Assembly: GCA_963970005.1 (NCBI GenBank) | Contig: CAXAMN010018613.1 | Coordinates: 1-64,000, forward strand | Reading direction: 5' to 3' | DNA: 64,000 nt | Origin: Durusdinium trenchii | Taxonomy: Eukaryota > Sar > Dinophyceae > Suessiales > Symbiodiniaceae | In this document: one piece after another, positions 53,817 to 64,000 of the stretch | Position numbering within the stretch: the stretch's first letter is position 1 | How the letters are laid out: every line of letters starts with the position of its first letter | The notes under the pieces: model-generated | Database searches by the model: none | Seen by the model: only the letters and a program-made list of their open reading frames with translations | Told to the model about the DNA's origin: nothing | Made by a program: the position numbers and the translations under genes

Positions 53817-56800
53817 GTACTTTCTTGCAGCTGATTCTGAACTGTCCTATTCCCTTCGGGAAATCAGAGCAACTTTTCCATGTTTGTGAGTGTTTGAAGG
53901 CTGGATCCTGTTGGGCGTATCGGCATCGCGATGTCTGCTCTAAGCTGAGATACGTGGACATACAAACATGTTTGCTCATTTCATCACATTCTTGCCAAAC
54001 ATGCTTGCTACTTTGCTGCAACCTTTAGGCTGCGTTCCCCATGTTTCTGTGAACACGCAGCGCTCTTGGGGCCAAGGATGTGTTCCGACTTCAGCAAGCT
54101 TGGGCAACAGATGTGGCTCGCTCGATTCAGTGGATTTTTTTCGATGCAGATTGCCTTTGGGCTCGAGGGCTTGCTTGCGAATGTTTACTTAGAACAATTT
54201 CACAGCAGAACCAGTTTGCGTGTTATGTTGCTTTTGAACTTTTGCCAGATGCCACCGCTGGAGTACACATTCTACTATGGCGAGGTCTGCACAGACTGGG
54301 ATCAGAAAGACAAGCTGGTACGCAATAGTACGGGATGAATAATTGAGAGCCACAACGGGCAGGTGTCGAGATGAAGTCCTTGTGAGATACTGGGAACGCG
54401 GGACATCTGAGAGTGTCGACAGGTGCCAGAGGAGAAGCGATCAGACTTCATGGTATCTTGGAGAAGCGACAGGGCGACACCAAACGAGAGACTTGTTCAT
54501 CTACGGGCAGCCTGAGCTCTGCGACTCTGCCTTCTTCACCAAAACCGAGGCAGAGCTTGGCAACTTTGAGACCGACATTTTGACGGACCACAGGTTGCCA
54601 TAACCTTAATTGGCTTTGGGGGCCTTGGGCCAAGGCGCTAGTTTCAGAATCCTTCCTTACAGGTCTGCCCTGGTGCCGGAGAATGCTATGGTGCCACTGT
54701 CTGCAGGGGGCTTGAATTGTGTCAAGACTCAATGGACATTGAATTGCCCTCTGCTGAAAAACATGCCACAGATACCGAGGATTGGTCGCAATCACCAACT
54801 CTAGCGCTGCAGCGAACTTGGGCAAATAGATTTCACGTCTTTGCGACCGCCCCTTTGCAGGAGGGATCGGACGCTCCTGGCCTTACTACTAGTAACAGGG
54901 ACGCTACTAGGAGCAAAGGCAAAGGGCATCACTACTAGCAAGGACGCTACTAGGGGAACCTCCCACTTATATTGTGGTCTTCTACTCGATGATTGCCAAG
55001 GCCACTTAAGGAAGGCATGTACGTCTTCGAAGGCGCTGTGTTTCCTGTCCATCATGTCGGGGGGACGGTGCCCGGCAGATTCCGCAGATCCCCTATCTTG
55101 AAGCAAAGAAGGTTGTTATTGCCCTCCAGGCCATCCCTCCATGCCCCACAAAACCATGGCACTGTTGGGGGAAAATGCGGGTGACTTCGGAGGAGTACCT
55201 GGGGGCAATATGGATGATCTGCCGGGCAAACCCCCCGGTCCAGCTAACATGGTGGTAGCAGACTGGGTTCCACGAAGAGAACTGCAGTAGAAAAAATTGT
55301 GTGCGAGAACTGATGAATATATCCCTTCCAGGTCGCGCGAGAGACGCTACCGGACTCGAGGCACTATTGGGACAAAAAGAAGAGGAAATGTTCGAACGTT
55401 TTGCCAGAGTATATGAAGGAGAAGGGACGAAGAGTTCGTCGATTGGTGCCACTTTGGACTGAGAGTGAAATATTCTGCGGCTCACGCAGCAACTCAACAC
55501 AGACTTTTGATGATTTTTGTATTGGTTGTTTCCGTTATAAGATACTTTTTGTGGTATGTATATAGTCAGGGAATCCCAACAGCTCGAGAAAAAACAGCTG
55601 ATCCAGGCTAAGAAGTACATGGTCGCGTGGTCTCATCCAGCCCCGGACTGAGATGGCAATGCGCTTGAGCTGTCATCAGACAGTCATTGACGCGGTCGGA
55701 GTTGTTGTGTTTGGGTTCACCTCATTGAGCAGTTTGTTTGCTTGATGTTGCTTGCAATCGGTATGTTTAATCGAATTCATCCTTAACAGATCATATATGG
55801 TATAATATACGAGCTTAGAGTCTATGATGTTGGGTTTGTGAGTATTCACGGCCTCCGTCCGTCACATGGAAAACATGTAGCTCCATGATATCGGGTAATA
55901 TTGTTGGAATGGGTCGTTATTCAGCTTCAGCGTTCCAACTTGTTCCCCAAACTGGTGCGACATGTGTTCCATCCAGTGAGGCCACCTGTTTTTGTTGACA
56001 TGTGTTGGAGGGAAAGCCATTTCTGTTCGAGCAAGAAAACAAAAGATCCACATCAACTTGCTGGCAACTCCGAGTCAAACAGTTTCCATAAGTTTTTGAG
56101 TTTGACAAGTGAACAGTGAACTTGGGTAAAGATATGTAATGACAAGAAATCACCTCAAAACTTCACACTTTCTGTATTTGGTAACAATCCTCAAAAATGC
56201 CCAGCCGAATCCAGCAAGGCCTATGTGGAAAGAGTAATCACAAGCTACGACCGAGTCACGCACCTGGAGGCACCAAGCCTTTTCGAGTAAGGCGAAATAG
56301 AAATGCACGAGTACTAGAAAAGCTTCTGTAGAAAACGGGTTGCCCGGGGAAATGCAATATGCTGCAATATGCCATGCAAAACTATTCCTGGTGTTCTTGC
56401 TATGCACGAGTTTGGGTTAGTGCGATGCAGGCCTATATGCGCCGATCAAGACAGGCGATCCTTCAGGTGTGAAAGTGAAACCGTTGTGAATCTGTGCAAC
56501 ATCAAGTTGCTTTTCCTGTAGCAAAACGGTTTGAGTGTGCTAGGTCCGAGCTTTCAACCGTGGCTCGGTGTCAGTTGTGCCGGCCTGGCCCCCAAGCAGT
56601 GAACCGATCAAGCTATGAGCGGCGCAGCGATGGTGATACAATCTTTTTCTACCAATACTGGATGTAATTCTAAGGCAGACTGCCAAGTCTCTACAGAATC
56701 CTTCTAAACAAGACATGCGCCAATGTTTGCGTGATGGGTCTGGTGGCCATGGGTTTCCACGGCATCTAGATCAACAAAAAAGTAAAAGAGCATCAAAAAG

Positions 56801-56879
56801 AAAAATATTATCAACCAAAAATAAAGGATCAAAAACACATAAACATATTTTTTTAAAATACAATATTCCTTGATAGGCC

Positions 56880-57045
56880 TCTTCTGCTGCTCTCCTGGCC
56901 CTGTGGTCTGCGGGTCCTCTGGTCCTTTGGTCCGCTGGTGGTCTTTTGGTCCTTTGGTCCCTTGGTCCTCTGGTCCACAGGCCCTTTGGCCCCCTGGTCC
57001 TTTGGTCCTGGTCTCCAGGTCCTTTGCCCTCCTGGTCCTCTGGTT
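56880..57045. repeat. Degenerate (CCTTTGGT / CCTCTGGT)n minisatellite
   Basis: Units of 8-10 bases with the core TGGTCCT recur about 14 times, with TTTGG, CTTGG and CTCTGG variants. Confidence 0.8.
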
Positions 57046-57450
57046 TGCGGGTTTCCTATGGTTTTCTCCTTGTTCTTTCACTGATGCTTGTTGATGCCTT
57101 TGGTCGTTTCTCTTGTAGCTTATTGGCCGCAGTTTTCCTGCAAACGTACAATGCTTTTGGCTTCGGTTGCCTTAGGTCGCCTTAGGTCCTTTTGTGCACT
57201 TTTAGATGCCCTTCACTGAAAGGGCGATAGGGTACATAGTTTCTAGTGATTTCTTTTGTGGTGCTGTGTTTTAGCGTTTGGTTCGCTTTGGGCTGCGCCC
57301 TCCCCCCCAACCCTCCAGCACCACGAAATCTGCACACTGCACTGCGCCTGTGACGAAAACTAACTATATATGTAAAGGCTCGCCCATCGCATTTGCAGAT
57401 TGTCCTCCTCTTGCCCTTGTCTTGGCCGCGCCTGTCTGTGGGGCTAGAAT

Positions 57451-57855
57451 ATGTTTTTGATCCCCGTTGAATATACTTGTTTGATTTCCTTTTTTTATCC
57501 TTTACCCGGTTTCCACTCCGAGTCACTTGAGGTTTGCGCAGCAGTTTTTGCTCTACCAGACATGTACGATTACGATTTCAGGCGACCGCTGTTTCAAGTT
57601 GGAAACTTGCATGCACTCGCTGCCTTAACTGAATGCAGTCCCATTTTTCCACTTCCAAGTCGAACAATTCTGAGGATTTTAGCAGAGTGTTTGAAACGGA
57701 CTTTAGGCGTTCAACTTCGTTGCAGGTCCATGGTAGAATGGAATCCAGCCAGTGGATTGTCGGGCACTGAAGTGTACTTTCCCTCCAAAGTGGAACAGAT
57801 GACTGTTCATGACACTCAAATCGAACGATTGTCGCATAAATTTGCCTTCTTGTAA
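57451..57855 (+). CDS. Unrecognised ORF, possible exon
   Basis: 134 open codons with protein-like composition in the middle (YDYDFRRPLFQVGNLHALAA; ILRILAECLKRTLG) but no recognised domain. The first 25 residues are hydrophobic and aromatic. No supporting neighbour. Confidence 0.15.
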   Translation: MFLIPVEYTCLISFFYPLPGFHSESLEVCAAVFALPDMYDYDFRRPLFQVGNLHALAALTECSPIFPLPSRTILRILAECLKRTLGVQLRCRSMVEWNPASGLSGTEVYFPSKVEQMTVHDTQIERLSHKFAFL

Positions 57856-58194
57856 CTTGCTTTGTAAGTCTTGTATCGATCATGATCTCAGGCCAATGCC
57901 TAATTTGTCCCAGCCAATCTATGGAGCACCGATTGTCTCGCGAGAGACACGAAGTGAGGCACATAATTGTGCACTTTGCATAGCATATCGTGATCTATAT
58001 ATTATATATATATATGTTTGCTGTCCATCGCCAAACCTGTCATGTCACTTTCTGAGATTGTTTTTGTGCAGGTCATCGCGTACCTTCGAGACATTATGGG
58101 GGTGTCCTTCTCAGCATGTCTTGCGGATTTGTAGTTTTGCCAGGGTTGCTGTCCTGTTTCAAGGAGGTGACAACCTGTTCCCCTGTAAGGTTGT

Positions 58195-58581
58195 GTGCCA
58201 GGTTCAATTAGCTCGTCTGTACTGGTACGGCAATGCCTGAAGAGGGTGTACTGTGCTGTAGCTTGCTCTGTGCGCAATGTGGGACCAGCTCCCTCCTTTG
58301 TGAGCCCGAAGGTGTTGTACGATATCATTTACGCGTTGGAGCCTGATTCACTGGGGGCTGACACTCGCAGGCTTCAGGAGACAGTATTGAGGTTTGCTTT
58401 CCACTGGATCCTTAATCCCTCTACTTTGGGTAGTTGTGAAGCAGTTCAATTCATTTCAGCACAGTCAATGCATTGGTTGCTGCAGGAGCAGTATTGGAAG
58501 GACACCACCTCAAACCTGTCTACACCGCTTCACATGGAGGCTGCGACAAGGATCAACAATTGTCGTGTTGGTGGAGCATAG
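58195..58581 (+). CDS. Unrecognised ORF, possible exon
   Basis: 128 open codons. The central part is protein-like (KVLYDIIYALEPDSLGADTR; LQETVLRFAFHWIL; AQSMHWLLQEQYW), suggesting amphipathic helices. No family recognised. It could be an exon of the same unknown gene as 57451-57855, but I could not define splice sites. Confidence 0.18.
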   Translation: MPGSISSSVLVRQCLKRVYCAVACSVRNVGPAPSFVSPKVLYDIIYALEPDSLGADTRRLQETVLRFAFHWILNPSTLGSCEAVQFISAQSMHWLLQEQYWKDTTSNLSTPLHMEAATRINNCRVGGA

Positions 58582-61500
58582 GACTTCGGAGTTTGTCATG
58601 TACAGATTTGTTGGGTTTGATGAGAGTCCAATTGCACGGATCCTTGGCTCTGAAACAAAAACTGGTGAGCGGTCCAACTTCGTTTTAAGACCACCTCACA
58701 CTTTCTGCCAATCCAATACGAAAGACCTCCAGGCAGACATAGTTGGAGGCATGGTAGATATTTTGCAGTGCTATATACAAGGGTCAACAAGTTATTGCAA
58801 GAATCCACAAGGCAGCAAGGCACTGCTTTGAGTTGCGTTGATGTGATGGATTAGGGTACCGGGTAGCTCTGATCGTTGAATATCTTGTGAGTCTCACGCC
58901 TTGCAAACAAATTTCCAGTTGTGTTTTGTCCAGAATTGGGGTTCCCATATCACCCTGTTTGCGTGAACCTAGTCCAGGTAGTTGCGGGTGCACTGGCACA
59001 CTTGGTCAGACACCTAGATAAGTTCTCGTGAATTATATAATTGTGTTTTTGCAAATTGACAAGGTATTGAGAAGTTGTTCTCACTTTCAAGACATGTGAA
59101 TACGAACCAGGTAGGTAGGCAAGTAGTTTGTTGGTGTGCACTTCATTGTTTTGGACATGTGCAAAATCTGTTTCAAGCTTTCACAGACTTACAGTAGAAC
59201 TTCCACCATTTGCCTCAGTCAGCGAATCTCGCGCCCATCGGTGATCCAGAGCTTTTCGTGTTCCTCGGGACTTTGACTTCAGGCTCAGTTTGTTGTGTCT
59301 TTGAAGGAAATCAGATTTGCTGGGCTTTGCGCCTCCCTCGCCTCCCTCGAACAAAGCAAACAACACAGCAGACTCATTGTAGAAGTGTAATGTTCAAGTG
59401 CACTGTTTTCGCTAGGGCTTGTGGAGCGCGTGCGTGGGGCACGAGGAGACATCAGGCCCAGAAGTAAGCCTTTGCAATCGCAAAAGGGCTTATTGTGTGG
59501 TTCAATCTGTACTGACTTGTTGTGGTTTTTATTGGTTCAGGTGCTTTGTATAATATATTTCTGTAAAAGGTGTTTTGAATTGAGGATCAATGCACCCACG
59601 GCACGTCTACCTTGAAGATTTGACATTGCTTGTGCCTGATGTCTACTTTTTGTCTACTGCAATCAGGAAAGCTGGCAACGCTCCACAAGCATTTGCCTAA
59701 GTGGAGTTGCCACCATGGTCCATGTGAGGCTACTGCCTCCTGGTGCCCAAAATTCAATGTACATTCAGTCTGTTTGCAGTCTCCTTGAACCCCACTGACC
59801 TAACCTTCAAAGGTACAGAGTAGCCAGAGATGAAAACGATCAACTGGCTTAAACCCATCAGCACACATGCGTGGTGTTCCGGAGCTTTTTTGGGACCAGA
59901 ATGCTGCGCTATGCTGTGCTTCAAGGACTTGGTCAAGACCCTGTCCTACTTGCTCGCCAGCACTAGGCTGACAGTGAGAAAATCACGCAAATGTGTTAGT
60001 GCCAGTTGTCGGTAGACAGGACAGAACACAAGGTGACGAGGTGAATTGGTGAGTTTGATGGAGCTTGATGTTAGTTGCACAAGACTCGTGCGGACCCAAA
60101 AGCACCAAGCAGTTTGGCTGACAGGCCGATCGACAAGCCACGGGAAGGGGTCTTGAGTCTGAACATCTCAGAGAATGTGCAGGCGATTGATGCGAGCTTT
60201 GAACAGTTGAGATTGCATGTACATGGTTTATCATTTCTTCCGAGTAGTGTCACTGGGAACTCCTATCGATTGATAGATGATATCCTCACACGACCTCTCA
60301 ACACATTGTGATGTTGATGTTGCTCCAATAATTAAGATATGTTTATATAGATGAATTGGCCTTGATTGCTGCCCCGGAAGCAAGACGAAAAACATCGATA
60401 AACTAGACAAGAGTGTCACAGAGCCCTGAAACAAGCAAAAGCCCAAGACGTGAACGTCAGCGTATGTGAATCCGTGTCATGTGCAAGGGGTTGCCCAACA
60501 TGTTTGAACTTTGCTTTGTAGGCCCGGCTCAGTTCTGAGATCATTCGCACAGCTGTGGCTCTTGGAGATGCGTGGGCACCGAGCCTCCAAGAGTGATAGA
60601 AGCTGAATACGCTTTGCCTTTGAGTTGAGTCTTTGCGGATGAAGGACTTTTGAATCAAAATTTGACACAGGTTATGGCAGCGATTGCAGATCCTGGTGGC
60701 CCACCCACTGCAATTAAACAAGCCTGGAACCTAGCAGATCAGGGAGTGGGAGATTTGTGAGAAGTCATATGCCTGCTTTGGCCATCCGCTGAGAAAAGAC
60801 AAAAGTTGCCATGGGGTTGTGACCCATGACATCCCATGATAGAATTTGCCTGTGCAGAGAAGATTCCAAGATGCTGTTCTGGCTAAGGCGATGCCGAAAG
60901 GAGAGTTCATGAATGTAGTAGGCGGCGCTGTGAACGATGCGGCACATAGCACTAACTGTGATACTGATGTGCACACCAGCAAGCCAACGAGAGAGAAAGC
61001 CAGCACGCCATACTGAAAGCTTTGCTTGTGGTTGGGAGCTTGCAGACAAGGTGTTGAGACAATCTTTCCCCCAGCATCAACAAGAAGATGCAGATTTGTG
61101 GACTAAAATCTATTTTGACTCCTTGATGCATTCGTCACCAACAGATGGAGATCTTGTGGTCACCATCATCAAGAAGAAACTAATTGACATCATAGAGGAC
61201 GGTGTTCGCCCCTCAGAGGGGTCCTGTGGAAGCCTCTTCAAACTTTAAACAGTTGAGATCACCTGATGCAAAAAGATCAATGGACCGCACAGGTTCAAAC
61301 ACAACCGGACTACCAGAGCATGCTGCGTGAAGCCCTCGATCGAAGTGTCGGTAGGATCAATTCCAACCGCAAAACATCCGGCACAGTTTCTTTGCCGAGC
61401 CTTACAAGTTTTCTTTTGATGTGTTGTCCTTTGGAGTTCTTTTTGCTCCAGAAAAGCCTGCTGAGACGTGCTGAACCTATAAGTTGAAAGATATTGAATG

Positions 61501-64000
61501 CCTGCAAGCTTCCGGTTTCTAAGAGGGTTCCGAAGAGCCAGCGCAGCAAGCGCAGAGCTCAAAAGTCTGGAAGTTGCAGTTTGGGTCGTCGGGGGGGGCA
61601 GCGCGAATTGTCAAGGTTGGATCTACCCCCAAATCAACATTGCAGGCACTTTGGCAGTCTGTTCATACTCATTTGAACACAATGCACGCAGGGAAGAACG
61701 AAGCGTCTTGTTCACAAGAATTGTTCCATCCGTTTTCCTTTCATCGTACTGAGAACACTGAATCTAGATCAGATCGTTGGCTGAGACGTGCACTGAGATT
61801 ATTGTGGTACTGTCATCGATGGGGCCAGACCAAGTGTTGACCAGCAGTCAAGTTTCAACATGGAGCCACCGCCTTTTGTCGAAGAGAACGCTGCATTTCA
61901 AAGTGTTGAGTCTCTAAGTTATATTCTCTATTATACTCCAATTACTTTGCTCACGTAAAAAATAAGTATTATATACTCATTCCAATCAGAGTTGTTTGTC
62001 CATCGCAGGTTTGGGACCACCTGGAGCTGATGGCATAGCGTGGGCAGGGGATGCAGATATTCTCTTCAACGAGGCTGTCAAGTCCTCGGGTTGAAACTGC
62101 TTGCAAACATTTGAGATCCACCCAGAGTGTTTGTAGATCCTATTTTGCTACCGCATGGCTTGAGATCGCTTGTATGTGTTTGTATGTTCACATGCATATC
62201 GAATCTGTGCATCCTATTAAAAGATATTAAAAGTCATTTACTTAAAATGTACAAGTACAGCCAGAGAAGAATGGTTCTTTCTTTCCAGTGCTTTGCATTG
62301 ACAGTGACCGCTACTTGTGCTTTTAGATGGAGGCATGTCTTTTTTCTGAGTTTAACGGCCACATTGATGTCAGGAATGCAGAATGTATGTAGTATTGCGC
62401 ACTCATAGGTGGATTGGCCAAGGCCAAGCAGTGCCAAGAGGCACAAGAGGACTTCTTGCAAACGATCACTGTCCGGCTCCCACTCATTCTTTTTCATGTT
62501 TGAAAAGCATTGTCAACACCTGCTTGCACGCACAAAAGAAGGGACTTATATAGACTCACTTAGTGCTTTGTATGCAGGGTCATTCTTACGCATCAGGGTG
62601 TCCCCTCCCTCACTCGCTCCCTCCCTTCGTCTTCAAGCCCAATCAACGCCAAGATGACGACCATCTCGTGGCCGATCAGCCCGTTCCTCTACGCCACCGG
62701 CTCCTTGATCGGAATGAATGCCAATGTCACAGTGCCGTGCGCCTGCGTTGGTTCTTTGCGAGAGCTGTGAAGAGAGGTGTCGACAGAACAGGTACACTGT
62801 CCAAATGCGCTCCTGTGGTCAACCTGTCGTTCTTCAGGCCGAGCCATGTCCAGAGTATCCATGATGGATATCTATGGCACCAATTGCAATTTGTCTTCTT
62901 GAGTTATACCGTCTACTGCTTTAAATCCACAACCCAAGCAGACCAGTCTGACTGCTGAACATTGAAGCCTTGCTCTTCACCGAAAAGGTCCTCCATAAAA
63001 GGTTTTGTTCGCTGCGTAACAAGTTCCACTTGGCCAGAGTTTGTGGTTTGCTGGTTGCACTGTATCGGGTCGCTGTCAAACCTTGTTGACAGAAGTCATG
63101 TTGGCACACCGATTCATCTAAACGGCTATATAAGTTCGGTCGCTGCACTTAGCCTTTGTGCCAGGGTGCCTCCGGCAAGGCCAAGTGGGAACTGGGACTG
63201 CATCGGCGGGAAAGTTTGCAGAAGTAGAGCTCCCTTTTACGACCTGTCCATACTTCAAGAACGGTTAAGGGTGCAGTTTTGTAAGGTTGATGACACTTGT
63301 GTTTGGCTTGCTACTTGCTCCAGATTCAGCTCACCTTCCGCCTCTCCCCGGATGTAGTGCGTGACCGCCGCTGGGGGTATGGTGACAAGACTCCGCATCT
63401 TGGCAACAAGCTCGTTTGATTGTCCGCTAAAGCGAGTCCAAGATGTCGAAGTGCCATAACAGGTGAATCATGCTAATTCCCGTGGAAGGAATGTTTCATT
63501 CAGAGTGCATGTTTTTCCATAGGTCCCACCCAAATACCTGCACACAAGGTGCTCCGTCTTTGATCCATGTTCTCAGTTCTTGTCAGATTCTGGAGGTTTT
63601 GCACCCTGATAGGGTCACTGCACATTAGTGAGTTGGCACGCTGGGAGTAACCCAGGGTTCCACGTTGTTGTGCGTTGAAAGCAGCCTTCTTTATGACATG
63701 AGAGATCACTAGCAGCCCTGACACAAAGCTTATTACAACATACCTAGTACCTCACAGGATGATGTTCCATCTCGGGCTCCGCTAGCACATTGCTAAGGCT
63801 GCTAAGGGTCAATCAATTGAAGGCAAGGCGCGACATATTTCATCATGGGTTAAGCACTGAGGTACCGAGTGGCTTGGTGGGAAGACAGAGAGGATATCAC
63901 CGCGCAGGCCAGCAGTTTTGTTTTCTTTGTTGTATGGCGCTTGTTTTCTTTGTTCAAGCTGTACTCCAAGCTCCGGAAGTGATAGTTTGCTCAAAGCCTG
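58582..64000. other. No supported gene
   Basis: Short ORFs only. A stretch at 61020-61248 is open for about 75 codons with charged, helical composition (EDADLWTKIYFDSLMH; VVTIIKKKLIDIIEDG) and could be an exon. No RNA gene or mobile element was recognised. Confidence 0.4.

Noticed and set aside
1-64000. tRNA, rRNA or snRNA genes
   Set aside because: No cloverleaf, rRNA core or complete spliced-leader gene was seen by eye; a covariance-model scan could not be run.

Overview
The window looks like nuclear DNA of a dinoflagellate, probably a Symbiodiniaceae-type alga (inference). Three things point there: fragments of the dinoflagellate spliced leader at the 5' ends of two LINE copies (and a longer match inside an LTR), gag and integrase proteins of the kind carried by dinoflagellate Ty1/copia-like elements, and a landscape of retroelements and microsatellites with no recognisable ordinary host gene.

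Layout. 1-3290: no supported gene. 3291-15590: an LTR retrotransposon on the minus strand (element 1), about 9 kb net, with 222-235 bp LTRs, a tRNA-iMet-type primer site, decayed gag, protease and integrase. Where reverse transcriptase and RNase H should be, it carries a proline-rich stretch, a Tpt1/KptA-like RNA 2'-phosphotransferase domain, a Cys-rich region and an endonuclease/exonuclease/phosphatase (EEP) domain. No reverse transcriptase is visible. About 20 copies of a 12-nt palindromic motif are scattered through it. 7636-10948: a second LTR element (element 2, plus strand) nested inside element 1, with TG..CA LTRs, a primer site and a perfect 5-bp target duplication. It keeps gag, zinc knuckle and protease but has lost integrase and most of RT/RNase H. 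15591-18430: nothing recognised.

18541-37165: a head-to-tail array of LINE (non-LTR) copies on the minus strand, called A, B, C, D1 and D2. They are joined at short (TACA)n tails. A is nearly intact: ORF1, then an overlapping 1753-residue ORF2 with a ubiquitin-hydrolase-like (USP) domain, EEP, reverse transcriptase, RNase H-like domain and CCHC fingers, with one frameshift. B is full length but broken; C, D1 and D2 are fragments.

37166-46000: simple-sequence country. It holds a (CT)n tract, two long ACC/ACT trinucleotide arrays, a hairpin repeat family beside the arrays, and purine-rich minisatellites. 46000-64000: no gene I can name; a few ORFs could be exons, at low confidence.

How it fits together: element 2 jumped into a small ORF of element 1, and LINE copies repeatedly inserted at microsatellites, including each other's tails. 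The strongest candidates for undescribed biology are the KptA/EEP cargo of element 1, its dispersed palindromes, the USP-like domain of the LINE, and the spliced-leader traces at LINE 5' ends.
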